DNA from: Marinibaculum sp040216765
GTDB taxonomy: Bacteria > Pseudomonadota > Alphaproteobacteria > Ferrovibrionales > Ferrovibrionaceae
Direction of reading: 5' to 3'
Length of the DNA: 64,000 nt
NCBI GenBank assembly: GCA_040216765.1
Contig: JAVJON010000015.1
Location: forward strand, 62,001 to 126,000
Made by a program: the position numbers and the translations under genes. Shown here in pieces: positions 25,269-34,104 of the stretch. The notes beneath the pieces were generated by a model. The model worked only from the letters and a program-made list of their open reading frames with translations, was not told where the DNA came from and made no database searches. How positions within the stretch are numbered: position 1 is the first letter of the stretch; every line of letters begins with the position of its first letter.

Positions 25269-26440
25269 GATGCAGCCATCCGCTCTCGCCGGCTGGCCCT
25301 TGCGGCGTCGAGTGCGGCATCCAGCCGGGCGGCGGTGGCGGCCAGGTCCCGGTCCGCCGCGACCCGGTCGGCACCCGCCGCCCCGAAGCGGTGCCGGCGG
25401 GCGGGGTCGCGCAGCAAGGCGTCGACGGCGGCCGCGAAGGCGGTGGCATCGTCCTCCGGGACGAGGAGCCCGGTTTCGCCATGCCAGACCACGTCGGGGA
25501 CCCCCCGGGTCGCGCAGGACACCACGGGGCAGCCGGCCGCCGCGGCCTCCAGCATTGCCATGCCATAGGCCTCGTTGGCCGCCGGCCAGACAAGGAGGTC
25601 GCAGGCCGCGTAGAGCGCCGGCAGATCGTTTTCGTCCACCTGGCCCAGCCAGCAGACCGGATCGGCGAGCCCGGCAAAGGCCGCCCGGACCTCGGCCGCG
25701 GCCGGGCCGTCGCCGGCGACGAGGAGGCGCCAGGACGGCTCCCCGGCGGCGCGGCGCCCCAGCAGGGCCAGGGCGGCCGCCAGCCGGCGGTAGCTGGCGA
25801 GCTTGTCGCCCGGCCGGAACATGCCGACAGCCAGCAGCCAGGCCGCATCGGCCGGCAGCCCGAGCCGGTCGGCCAGCGCGGCCCGCGACGCGGCGGCCTG
25901 CCGCCGGGCCGCGGCGAACGGCGCCGGGTCCAGGAAGGGCGGCAGCAGGTCCAGCCGGTCGCCGCCGGCAAGCGCCGCAACGCCGGGCAGGTCATGGCGG
26001 GTCATGCAGAGCAGCCGGTCCGCCTGCCGGATGGCCGAAGCGGCGCGGGCGAAGCCGTCCGCCCAGGGACCCTCCCGGCGCTTGCCCGCCACCGAAGGCT
26101 CGACGATCAGGTAGGGCAGGTCCAGCGCGGCGCAGACCAGCGGCCCGACCACGTCCGGCGCCTTGTGGTAGACATGATAGGTGAGCCAGGCGTCCGGCCG
26201 GCCATCGGTTTCGGCGCCAAAGGCGGCGACGAGCCGTGCCGCCTCCGCCTCCGCCTCCGCCGCGAGCGCGGCCTGGCGCACGGGATCGCCCGCCGGCTCG
26301 TACATGCGCAGGCGCGTGGCCAGCTCGGCCCGATGTCCGCCGGCCGCGAGCGCCTGCAGGAGCAGGCGCGCCATGCGGCGGTCGCCGGAAGGGATCGGGG
26401 CATCCGGCGCCTTCAGCGGGGCATGGAAGGCGATGCGCAA
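25265..26440 (-). CDS. Glycosyltransferase family 4 protein
   Basis: 391 residues, GT-B fold. MRIAFHAPLKAPDAPIPSGDRRMARLLL is a typical acceptor-domain start. The donor half has WLLAVGMFRPGDKLASYR, VAGDGPAAAEVRAAF, and LLVWPAANEAYGMAMLEAAAAGCPVVSC with the E-x7-E-like pair of retaining GT4 enzymes, followed by GVPDVVWHGETGLLVPEDD. It transfers a sugar from a nucleotide donor; specificity unknown. Overlaps the phosphatase gene by four bases and follows the next GT4 gene by three. Confidence 0.9.
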   Translation of the reverse strand: MRIAFHAPLKAPDAPIPSGDRRMARLLLQALAAGGHRAELATRLRMYEPAGDPVRQAALAAEAEAEAARLVAAFGAETDGRPDAWLTYHVYHKAPDVVGPLVCAALDLPYLIVEPSVAGKRREGPWADGFARAASAIRQADRLLCMTRHDLPGVAALAGGDRLDLLPPFLDPAPFAAARRQAAASRAALADRLGLPADAAWLLAVGMFRPGDKLASYRRLAAALALLGRRAAGEPSWRLLVAGDGPAAAEVRAAFAGLADPVCWLGQVDENDLPALYAACDLLVWPAANEAYGMAMLEAAAAGCPVVSCATRGVPDVVWHGETGLLVPEDDATAFAAAVDALLRDPARRHRFGAAGADRVAADRDLAATAARLDAALDAARASRRERMAAS

Positions 26441-26443
26441 GGG

Positions 26444-27754
26444 CTACGGACCGGCTGGCGACAGGCCGAACCGGCGGGCCAGATCGGCGATCCCGCCATG
26501 CATCGAGAACATCGCCCGGACCCGGTCCTCGCCGGCACCCGCCAGGCGGCCGCGCAGAGCCGGGTCGCTGCCCAGCCGGGCGATTGCCGCCGCCAGTTCC
26601 GACGGTGCCTGCGGCGGGACCAGGCAGCCGGTCTCCCCGTCAAGGATCAGCTCGGGGATCGCGCTGATGCCGGTGGCAATGCAGGCCAGGCGCTGGCTCT
26701 GCGCCTCCATCAGGACGTTGGGCAGGCCGTCCCGGTCGCCATCCCCGGCGATCCGGCTGGCCAGCACGAACAGGTCGGCCCTGCGCAGCGCGTCCAGGAC
26801 CGCCTGCTGCGGCAGGGCGCCGCGCCATTCGATCCGGCCGGCCAGGCCCAGCCGCTCTGCCAGCTGCCGCGTTTCCGCGGCCTGCGCGCCGCCGCCGATA
26901 TGGACGAAGCGCCAGTGCAGCGCGTCCGGCAGCGCGGCCAGGGCATGCAGCAGGTCGTCATAGCCCTTCTTCGCCACCAGGCGGCCGACCGACAGGATCT
27001 GCAGGGGATCGGCCGGGTCGCTGCCGTCGCGCCGGCCGGCTGCTGCCGGGTTCGGCGGGAATCGCGAGAAGTCCAGGCCGTGATAGACCAGGTCCACCGG
27101 GGTGCCTTCGGGACTGTTCCCGGCGAGCTGTTGCAGATGGTCGGCGCCATAGGCGGTGCAGGTCACCGCCCAGCCGGCGCCGGCCCGGGATTGCCCGGCA
27201 AGCTTCTCCCGCTTCTCCCAGTCGGGGATCGTCCAGATGTCGCGGGCATGGGCAGAGACGCTCCACGGCCGGTCCAGCAGGATCGCGGCATAGCGCGCGA
27301 CGGAAGCCGGCGTATGCAGGAAATGCGCATAGAAATGGCCGATGCCCGACAGGGGGGCGCCGGCGGATGGCGCGGCAGCGCATTCTGCCGCCAGGACACA
27401 GGCCTGGCCGAAGCGGCGGACCCGGTTCGGTGTCCGGTCCCGCAGCAGGTCGCGCAGCCAGAACCGCCGCATCGACCGGTAGCCGGGCAGGCGGCGTGCC
27501 TGCCACCAGCCGCGCAGCACCCGCCACGGGGCATGCGACAGATATTCCGGCAGGTAGACGACCGGCGCGGCGATCTCGTCATGCACCGGATGCCGGTGCG
27601 GGTCCGTCGGATGCCGCAGCGAGACGATGGTGATCGCCAGGCCCAGTCGCTCCAGCGCCAGGATTTCCTGCGCGATGAAGGTTTCCGACAGGCGCGGATA
27701 GCCCTTCATCACCAGGGCTACCCGTGTGCCGGGCCGCGGGTCGGCGCCCGTCAT
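26444..27754 (-). CDS. Glycosyltransferase family 4 protein, colanic acid/exopolysaccharide type
   Basis: 436 residues. VALVMKGYPRLSETFIAQEILALER is the 'YPxxSETFI' start shared by WcaL/AmsK-like exopolysaccharide glycosyltransferases. FYAHFLHTPASVARYAAIL and the family segment SVSAHARDIW follow. The donor domain shows ILSVGRLVAKKGYDDLL, FVLASRIAGDGDRDGLPNVLMEAQ and ELILDGETGCLVPP. Probably adds one sugar to a surface glycan or lipid intermediate. Start overlaps the stop of the upstream GHLRR-type gene by four bases. Confidence 0.9.
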   Translation of the reverse strand: MTGADPRPGTRVALVMKGYPRLSETFIAQEILALERLGLAITIVSLRHPTDPHRHPVHDEIAAPVVYLPEYLSHAPWRVLRGWWQARRLPGYRSMRRFWLRDLLRDRTPNRVRRFGQACVLAAECAAAPSAGAPLSGIGHFYAHFLHTPASVARYAAILLDRPWSVSAHARDIWTIPDWEKREKLAGQSRAGAGWAVTCTAYGADHLQQLAGNSPEGTPVDLVYHGLDFSRFPPNPAAAGRRDGSDPADPLQILSVGRLVAKKGYDDLLHALAALPDALHWRFVHIGGGAQAAETRQLAERLGLAGRIEWRGALPQQAVLDALRRADLFVLASRIAGDGDRDGLPNVLMEAQSQRLACIATGISAIPELILDGETGCLVPPQAPSELAAAIARLGSDPALRGRLAGAGEDRVRAMFSMHGGIADLARRFGLSPAGP

Positions 27755-29028
27755 GCCGGACCGGTGGCCGTCCTGGCTTGCTCTTCCATCGCCGGGCTGC
27801 TGGACAGCCAGGCCTGCAGCCGGTCGTTGACGCCGTCCAGCCCGTCCAGCAGGCCGGGGATGACCACGTGGGACGGCAGCGGCCGGTCCGGCAGTTCGCG
27901 CAGCGCGGCGGCCATCACCCTGGGGTCGTAGGGCGGCTCCGGCGCCAGCATGCCGACGAGGCCGAGTTCCGCGGCGCGCGCCGCGCGGATCAGCTGCTCC
28001 TGCCGCGGCGCGATGCGGGGCAGGATCAGTGCCCGCTTGTCCAGCGACAGGATCTCGCAGAACGTGTTGTAGCCGCCCATGGCGACCAGCCCGACGGCCC
28101 CCACGACAAGGCTCTCCATCTGGGCGCTGAACGTCATGACATGGACATTGTCCAGGGCATGGGCGCGCTCATGGAATTCGGCGCGGGCCTCCGGCGGCAT
28201 GAACGGGCCAAGCACGATGATCGCGGGATAGGGGATGCCGTCGTCATGCTCGTAGGCCGACAGGACCCAGTCCACCAGCGCCTGCCCGTCGCCGCCGCCG
28301 CCCGGGGTCACGAGGATATAGTTCTCGCCGATCTCTTCGGGCACATCGGCCGGCGGGGAAACGTCGGCCGGCGAGGCCCGGCGGAGATAGCCGGTAAAAT
28401 GGATCTTCTTCCGGATCGCCTTGGACAGGGCCATGCCGGCCAGCGGGTCGCAGATGTCCCGCAGGCCATAGATCCAGATGTCGTCGTACAGCTCCTCCAG
28501 CGCGGGACGGACATTCTTCCGGCGCCATTCGGGGATCAGCAGGCGGGGCTCGTCCATCACGTCGCGCAGGCCCAGCACCAGCCGGCAACCCGCGCTTTTC
28601 AGGTGCTCCAGGGTCGGCAGCACCTCGCCGCGCAGGCCCAGCGGCTCCTTGTCGACGATGAAGACGTCGGGATCGAATGCCAGGGCGGTGTGATGGATGA
28701 TCGACGAACGGATCCGCAGGGTTTCCTGGATGTCGATATGCAGGCTGAGCGAGGTGTACTTGCCGTTGCGCAGCTTGATGACGCCCGGAACCCGGACGAA
28801 GTCGACCCGGCTGCGGAAATCGAAACTGCCGATGATCGGCGAGCCCGACAGGATCAGGACCGACAGGTCCTTGTGCCGCGACACCAGGTCGTGGGCGATC
28901 GCCCGGCAGCGGCGCAGATGACCCAGCCCGAAACTGTCATGGCTGTAGATCAGGACCCGTCCGCCCCGGCCGCCGGACCGCCGCCTGCTCCTGCGGGCCG
29001 GTGCGACCTTCAGACGCTCTGCCTTCAT
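27751..29028 (-). CDS. GHLRR-type glycosyltransferase (MurG-like fold), second copy
   Basis: 425 residues. After an Arg-rich N-terminus (APARRSRRRSGGRGG) comes VLIYSHDSFGLGHLRRCRAIA, the same motif as in the 23440-24612 gene. PDVFIVDKEPLGLRGEVLPTL and a donor half with LVTPGGGGDGQALVDWVL and VAMGGYNTFCEILSLDKRALILPR follow. The two copies are clearly divergent, so they are not a recent duplication. First gene of the glycosylation operon; its start is about 260 bp from the divergent ABC-like gene, so the two units share an upstream region. The basic tail may bind membrane or nucleic acid. Confidence 0.86.
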   Translation of the reverse strand: MKAERLKVAPARRSRRRSGGRGGRVLIYSHDSFGLGHLRRCRAIAHDLVSRHKDLSVLILSGSPIIGSFDFRSRVDFVRVPGVIKLRNGKYTSLSLHIDIQETLRIRSSIIHHTALAFDPDVFIVDKEPLGLRGEVLPTLEHLKSAGCRLVLGLRDVMDEPRLLIPEWRRKNVRPALEELYDDIWIYGLRDICDPLAGMALSKAIRKKIHFTGYLRRASPADVSPPADVPEEIGENYILVTPGGGGDGQALVDWVLSAYEHDDGIPYPAIIVLGPFMPPEARAEFHERAHALDNVHVMTFSAQMESLVVGAVGLVAMGGYNTFCEILSLDKRALILPRIAPRQEQLIRAARAAELGLVGMLAPEPPYDPRVMAAALRELPDRPLPSHVVIPGLLDGLDGVNDRLQAWLSSSPAMEEQARTATGPA

Positions 29029-29288
29029 GCGCGTGACCTTCGTCGCCCGACCGGGCCCGGAATGGACGGTTTGCCTTGCCGACCGGAGCGGGCGGCGCAT
29101 CGTGCGGGTGTGTCTCGGAGCGCGGACTATTGCATAGCCGTCGCACTGCACCAAGCGCAGTCTTGCCGCGCATCCCGCCGCCGCATGGCATGCCGGGCGC
29201 AGCCCGCAAGAAGGCGGATTTACCAGCCTCCCCGCGTCGATTATGGTCGCCACTGGATTTTCAGGCAGCGCGGGGGCGCGACAACGGC

Positions 29289-32048
29289 GTGGCCGATACT
29301 GGCGGGGATCAGGCCGCACCGGAAGCATCCGGCGCCGGCAGCGACAGCAAGGACGCGAAACCGCCCCGGCAGCCGCCGTCGGACCGCCTGGAATCCGGCA
29401 TCTACAAGTTCATCCTGCGATTCTCGCTGCGCGACCAGATCATCCTGACGGGACTCGCCTGCCTGTCCTTCATCCCCTACTACTATTTCCTGAATCTGCC
29501 GAAGCTGATCGTCAACCAGGGGATTCAGGGCCAGTCGGGCGGCGAGCCGATCGATTTCCCGATCTCGGTCTTCGGCATGGTGCGCCTGGACCAGGTGCAG
29601 TACCTGCTGCTGCTCTGCCTCGCCTTCGTGGGGCTGGTGATCGTGCAGCAGGGCTTCAAGTACGTCATCAACGTCTACCAGGGGATTTCCGGCGAGCGCA
29701 TGCTGCGGCGCCTGCGCTACCAGCTCTACACCCGCATCCTGCGCTTCCCGCTGCCGACCTTCCGGCGCATGAGCCAGGGCGAGATCATCCCGATCGTCAC
29801 GCAGGAGGTCGAGCCCCTGGGCGGCTTCATCGCCGAGGCGATCGCGCTGCCGGTGTTCCAGGGCGGGATGCTGCTGACCTCCCTGCTGTTCCTGATGGTG
29901 CAGAACCCGATCATGGGCCTGGCGGGGGTCGCTCTCTATCCGATCCAGTTCTGGATCATCCCGAAGCTGCAGCGCCACGTGAACCGCCTCGCCAAGGAAC
30001 GGGTCAAGAATGTCCGGCGGATTTCCGACCGGGTCGGCGAAACCATCGGGGGCATCCACGAGGCCCATGCCCATGACGGGGCGATCCGCCTGCGTGCCGA
30101 TTTCACCCAGTACCTGGGGAAGAACTACTGGATCCGCTTCGAGATCTACCAGCGCAAGTTCGTCATCAAGTTCATCAACAACTTCATGCAGCAGCTGGGA
30201 CCCTTCTTCTTCTATGCAATCGGCGGCTACCTGACGATCAAGGGCGAGATGGATGTCGGGACGGTCATCGCCGCGGTGGCCGCCCAGAAGGACATGGGCG
30301 GCCCGCTGAAGGAGCTTCTGAATTTCTATCAGCGCAGCGAGGATGCGCGGATCAAGTACGAGCAGGTGATCGCCCAGTTCGAGCCGGACGGCATCAAGAG
30401 CGAGGAATCCCAGGTCGCCAGCCCGGAGACGCCGGTCGACCTGAAGGGCGAGGTTGCGATGCGCAACCTGACCTACAACGACGAACAGGACCAGCCGATC
30501 CTGGAAAGCCTCAGCGCCACCCTGCCGATGCCGGCGAAGGTGGCTCTGGTCGGCGGCTCCGGCCGGGACGAGATGCTGCAGCTGATGGCCGGCCTGCTCG
30601 TGCCGCATCGCGGCTCCATCAGCATCGCGGGGAACGACCTGTCCAGCTTGCCGGAGGCGGTCACCGGCCGGCGCATCGGCTATGTCGGCCCGACCTCCTA
30701 CATCTTCAACGACACCCTGGCCGGCAATCTCTATTTCGGCCTTCGCCATCGCCCGCTGCGCGAACCGGACCGCGATGAAGCGGCCGTTGCGAACTGGAAC
30801 CGCGAACTGCGCGAGGCACATGCGTCGGGCAATTCCGCCGACGACCTGACCGCCGACTGGACCGATTACGCGGCCGCCGGCGCCAAGGATCCCGCCGAAC
30901 TGCAGGCGATCACCATCGATGTGCTGCGGATGGTGGAGCTGGAGGAGGATGTCTACCAGTTCGGCCTGCGCAGCACGGCGGATCTTGCCGCCATGCCGGA
31001 CCTCGAGCCTGCCCTGCTGGAGGCCCGCGGCAAGCTGCGGGAGCGGCTGCAGGCGGCGGGCTATGCCGACCTCGTGGAGGCCTGGGACCCGGACAGCTTC
31101 AACACCAATGCCACCGTGGCGGAGAACCTGCTGTTCGGGGCGCCGGTGACCGACGAATTCAAGCTGGACGACCTGGGCCAGGACCCGTTCGTCCTGCAGG
31201 TGCTGGAGGAGGTGGGGCTGCGCGACCGGTTCCTGAGCCTCGGCTACGAGATCGCCGCCACCATGGTCGAGCTGTTCGCCGACCTGCCGGGGGACCACGA
31301 GTTCTTCCAGCAGTTCAGCTTCATCTCGGCGGAGGACCTGCCGGACTATGGCCGCATCGTCAGCCGTGCCTCGACCGAGCGGCTCGACCAGCTGACGGAT
31401 GCCGAGCGGCAGATGCTGATGAACCTGCCCTTCAAGATGATCCCGGCGCGCCACCGCCTCGGCCAGATCACCCCCGAGATCAAGGACAAGATCCTGGAGG
31501 CCCGGAAGCGTTTCGCCGCGGAACTGCCGGAGGCGCGGCGCGGCGGCCTCGCCTTCTTCGATCCCGACGGTTTCACCCGCGGCGCCACGATCCTGGACAA
31601 TATCCTGTTCGGCAAGATCGCCTATGGCCAGGCGCAGGCCGCCGAGCGGGTCGGCGAACTGATCACCCAGGTGGTCGCGGAGGCCGATCTGCGGGACCAG
31701 GTCGCAGGCGTCGGCCTGAATACCCCGGTCGGGATCGGCGGCGGGCGGCTCTCCGCCTCGCAGCGCCAGCGCCTGGCCGTGGCGCGGGCGGTGATCAAGC
31801 GGCCCGACCTGCTTCTGCTGTCGGAACCGATGTCGGCGCTCGACGCCGGGCAGGAGGAGCGCATCATGTCCAACCTGTTCGAGAGCTTCGGGGACCATGG
31901 CATCGTCTGGTCCTTGCAGAGGCCGGAACAGGCGGGCAAGTTCGATCATATCCTGTTGATCCAGAGCGGCCGGATCGTCGCCCAGGGATCGGCGGAAGAG
32001 ATGACGGCCGAAGACAGCGCCTTCCAGCGCTACCTGGCCGAGCGGTAG
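29289..32048 (+). CDS. ABC-exporter-like protein with degenerate, insertion-bearing nucleotide-binding domain
   Basis: 919 residues from a GTG. Residues ~40-340 are an ABC exporter membrane domain (QIILTGLACLSFIPYYYFLNLPK... and later FFFYAIGGYLTIKGEMDVGT). The nucleotide-binding region then breaks the rules. The Walker A site is VGGSGRDEM (residues 421-429), with Glu where Lys should be. The Q-loop Gln is lost (YVGPTSYIFNDT). The signature is LSASQRQRLAVARA, Walker B is LLLLSEPMSALD with Ser for Asp, and the H-loop His reads SLQRPE. Between Q-loop and signature sits an insertion of about 300 residues that repeats the post-Q-loop motif twice more (ATVAENLLFG, ATILDNILFG). Probably cannot hydrolyse ATP normally. 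Followed by a cyclic-nucleotide-binding gene. Confidence 0.85.
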   Translation: MADTGGDQAAPEASGAGSDSKDAKPPRQPPSDRLESGIYKFILRFSLRDQIILTGLACLSFIPYYYFLNLPKLIVNQGIQGQSGGEPIDFPISVFGMVRLDQVQYLLLLCLAFVGLVIVQQGFKYVINVYQGISGERMLRRLRYQLYTRILRFPLPTFRRMSQGEIIPIVTQEVEPLGGFIAEAIALPVFQGGMLLTSLLFLMVQNPIMGLAGVALYPIQFWIIPKLQRHVNRLAKERVKNVRRISDRVGETIGGIHEAHAHDGAIRLRADFTQYLGKNYWIRFEIYQRKFVIKFINNFMQQLGPFFFYAIGGYLTIKGEMDVGTVIAAVAAQKDMGGPLKELLNFYQRSEDARIKYEQVIAQFEPDGIKSEESQVASPETPVDLKGEVAMRNLTYNDEQDQPILESLSATLPMPAKVALVGGSGRDEMLQLMAGLLVPHRGSISIAGNDLSSLPEAVTGRRIGYVGPTSYIFNDTLAGNLYFGLRHRPLREPDRDEAAVANWNRELREAHASGNSADDLTADWTDYAAAGAKDPAELQAITIDVLRMVELEEDVYQFGLRSTADLAAMPDLEPALLEARGKLRERLQAAGYADLVEAWDPDSFNTNATVAENLLFGAPVTDEFKLDDLGQDPFVLQVLEEVGLRDRFLSLGYEIAATMVELFADLPGDHEFFQQFSFISAEDLPDYGRIVSRASTERLDQLTDAERQMLMNLPFKMIPARHRLGQITPEIKDKILEARKRFAAELPEARRGGLAFFDPDGFTRGATILDNILFGKIAYGQAQAAERVGELITQVVAEADLRDQVAGVGLNTPVGIGGGRLSASQRQRLAVARAVIKRPDLLLLSEPMSALDAGQEERIMSNLFESFGDHGIVWSLQRPEQAGKFDHILLIQSGRIVAQGSAEEMTAEDSAFQRYLAER

Positions 32049-32111
32049 GCTCGCCACCGCGTCGCCCCGCAAGGCGACGAACGCGCAAGGCGAGGAAACG
32101 AGGAGGGCAAG

Positions 32112-32576
32112 GTGAGCCTGCACGAAGAGGTCGAACTGCTGCGCAACATCCCGATGTTCGCGAAGATCGAGCCGTCGAAACTCAAGCTGCTCGCCTTCAC
32201 CAGCGAGCGGCTGACCTTCCGGGACGGGGAGATCCTGTTCCGCCAGGGCGATCCGGGCGATGCGGCCTATATCATCGTCAGCGGCCGCGCCGCGGTGATC
32301 GTGGACACGCCGGGCGGGCAGCTGCAGGTCGCGGAGCTCAAGAAGAACGACTTCGTCGGCGAGATCGCCATCCTCTGCGACGTGCCGCGGACCGCGACGA
32401 TCGCCGCCAACAGCGAGCTCACCACGCTGAAGATATCCAAGGACCTGTTCTTCCGGCTGGTCACCGAGTTCCCGCAGATGGCGGTGGAGATCATGCGGGT
32501 CCTGGCGCAGCGGCTGGAGAAGACCACCACCGACCTGCGCGAGGCCACCGCAAAGCTGAACGCGCAGTCGAGCTAG
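32112..32576 (+). CDS. Cyclic-nucleotide-binding domain protein
   Basis: 154 residues, one CNB domain and no DNA-binding domain. LLRNIPMFAKIEPSKLKLLAF begins the domain. FRQGDPGDAAYIIVSGRAAV and the phosphate-binding cassette DFVGEIAILCDVPRTATI retain the Glu and Arg that contact the ribose and phosphate of cAMP or cGMP. A C-terminal helix (MRVLAQRLEKTTTDLREATAKL) could form a coiled coil. GTG start with GAGGAGGG upstream. It lies 63 bp behind the ABC-like gene and may regulate it. A giant class III cyclase encoded earlier in the window is one possible source of ligand. Confidence 0.9.
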   Translation: MSLHEEVELLRNIPMFAKIEPSKLKLLAFTSERLTFRDGEILFRQGDPGDAAYIIVSGRAAVIVDTPGGQLQVAELKKNDFVGEIAILCDVPRTATIAANSELTTLKISKDLFFRLVTEFPQMAVEIMRVLAQRLEKTTTDLREATAKLNAQSS

Positions 32577-32627
32577 CGCAACTGCCATCGATATTGCGCC
32601 GGAGCAGGGCGCCGTGGAGAATCTGTC

Positions 32628-33128
32628 TTGAGCCGTCTGGAAAGTGCCATCCGCCGCCTGCAGGCGCAGGCGGCCTGTATCGATCGTGCCGCCTCCATGG
32701 TGCGCGACCTGCCGGGCCCGGTCCTGGAACTGGGCCTGGGAAATGGCCGGACCTACGATCATCTGCGGGATCGCCTGCCCGGGCGCGAGATCTTCGTCTT
32801 CGATCGGGTGATCAACGCCCATCCCGATTGCATCCCCGACGCGGCGCATATGATCCTGGGGGATTTCGACGACACCCTGCCCGGGATCGAGGCCCGGATT
32901 CCGGACAAGGCCGCGCTGATCCATGCCGATATCGGCTCCGGCGACACCATCGCCACCGCCGAGCTTGCCCGGGCGATGGCGATGCGGCTGCACAGCCTGT
33001 TGCAGCCCGGCGGGATCCTCGTCTGCGACCAGGCCCTCGAGACGCCGGGCCTGTCGCCGCTTCCGCTGCCGGAAGGCATCCGGCCCAACCGCTATTTCAT
33101 GTACCGCGCCGACCGGGCCTCCGGTTGA
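32628..33128 (+). CDS. Class I SAM-dependent methyltransferase, short
   Basis: 166 residues with a TTG start. GPVLELGLGNGRTYDHLRDRL is motif I, and EIFVFDRVINAHPDCIPD supplies the acidic residue after strand 2. ALIHADIGSGDTIATAEL and LQPGGILVCDQALETPGL fill motifs II-III. Short proteins of this type occur in alphaproteobacteria without assigned substrate. About 50 bp behind the CNB gene and 31 bp before the next one, so probably the same transcript. Confidence 0.82.
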   Translation: MSRLESAIRRLQAQAACIDRAASMVRDLPGPVLELGLGNGRTYDHLRDRLPGREIFVFDRVINAHPDCIPDAAHMILGDFDDTLPGIEARIPDKAALIHADIGSGDTIATAELARAMAMRLHSLLQPGGILVCDQALETPGLSPLPLPEGIRPNRYFMYRADRASG

Positions 33129-33159
33129 CTCCCCGAACGAGAGCCAGGGGGCAGACCGG

Positions 33160-34026
33160 ATGAAATGGCCCCTCTATCGCTTCCTGAACCGCCATGTCCT
33201 GCCGCGACACGGGTTGATTCTGCGGAAATATGCCACCGACGGCGACGACGCGACCGAGACCGCGGCGCTGTCGCGGCGGCAGGACGAGGCCGCCGCCCGC
33301 CTGCTCGCGGACTGGGCGCGGGCGGCGGGATTTGCCGCAGCCCCGGATGCCGCGACCTTGGCCGACTGGCTCGGGGCGTTCCGCACCCTGCATGCGCAGC
33401 GCCCGATCCGCGACAACAAGGGCGGCGCCGGCTTCAATTCCTCGCTCTCGATCTGGTTGACCGCGCGCCTGGCGGCGGCGCAGGCCGTCATCGAGTCCGG
33501 CACCTTCCAGGGCCATAGCGCCTGGCTGCTGCGCCAGGCCCTGCCGCAGGCCGAGATCGTGACCTACGACACGGTGCCGGAGAACCTGCTGCACCGCGTG
33601 GCGGGCATCGACTACCGGGTCGGCGACTGGTCGGCGCCCGGCGCGCCGCGCCCCGCGGCCGCCCCGGCCGACACCCTGTTGTTCTTCGACGACCATGTCA
33701 GCCATGCCCGCCGGCTGCGGGAAGCCCGGGCCGAGGGCTATTCGCTGGTGCTTCTCGACGACGACGTGCCGGCGGATGCCCTCTATGCCACCGGCTGGCC
33801 GCCGGCACCCAGCCTGTCGATGCTGTTCGATCCGGACCTCGTGCCCGGCCAGGAGATCGCCTGGCGGCGAAACGGCAAGACGAAGCGGCTCCGGCTGGAG
33901 GCGGCCGACCTCGCGATGCGGGAGGCCGTCGAGGGGTTCTGGCACCTGCCCGACCTTGCGCCGGTCAACCGCTATGGCAGCAACCGGGGCATGGTTCTGG
34001 TGCGCCTGCGGCCGCCTGCTGCCTGA
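33160..34026 (+). CDS. Hypothetical protein, methyltransferase-like Rossmann fold
   Basis: 288 residues, no firm family. WLTARLAAAQAVIESGTFQGHSAWLLRQALP has the 'E-S-G-T-x-x-G' look of the motif I found in SAM-dependent methyltransferases acting on polysaccharides. DTLLFFDDHVSHARRLREARAEG and LVLLDDDVPADALYATG continue a Rossmann-like pattern. The C-terminus NRYGSNRGMVLVRL is typical of a terminal strand. The ATG gives MKWPLYRFLNRHVLPRHG. Downstream of the short methyltransferase, probably cotranscribed. Confidence 0.7.
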   Translation: MKWPLYRFLNRHVLPRHGLILRKYATDGDDATETAALSRRQDEAAARLLADWARAAGFAAAPDAATLADWLGAFRTLHAQRPIRDNKGGAGFNSSLSIWLTARLAAAQAVIESGTFQGHSAWLLRQALPQAEIVTYDTVPENLLHRVAGIDYRVGDWSAPGAPRPAAAPADTLLFFDDHVSHARRLREARAEGYSLVLLDDDVPADALYATGWPPAPSLSMLFDPDLVPGQEIAWRRNGKTKRLRLEAADLAMREAVEGFWHLPDLAPVNRYGSNRGMVLVRLRPPAA

Positions 34027-34033
34027 GCCTGTC

Positions 34034-34063
34034 TTGACAGTCCCTGTAAGCGGACGGTTAATC
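34034..34063 (+). promoter_or_regulatory. Candidate promoter of the XRE regulator gene
   Basis: TTGACA at 34034-34039 and TTAATC at 34058-34063, 18 bp apart, about 40 bp before the ATG at 34105. A good -35 with a weaker -10. It lies just after the preceding gene's stop, so the regulator can be transcribed independently. Confidence 0.4.
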
Positions 34064-34104
34064 GTGGCAACGCGCAATCAAAAGCCAAATAGAGCAGGGG
34101 TGGT

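Noticed and set aside
29241..32993. A 1,250-codon open frame on the minus strand across the ABC-like and CNB genes
   Set aside because: Composition is His/Gln/Arg-rich without any domain, and it lies exactly antisense to genes with clear motifs. Such long frames are expected in very G+C-rich DNA.
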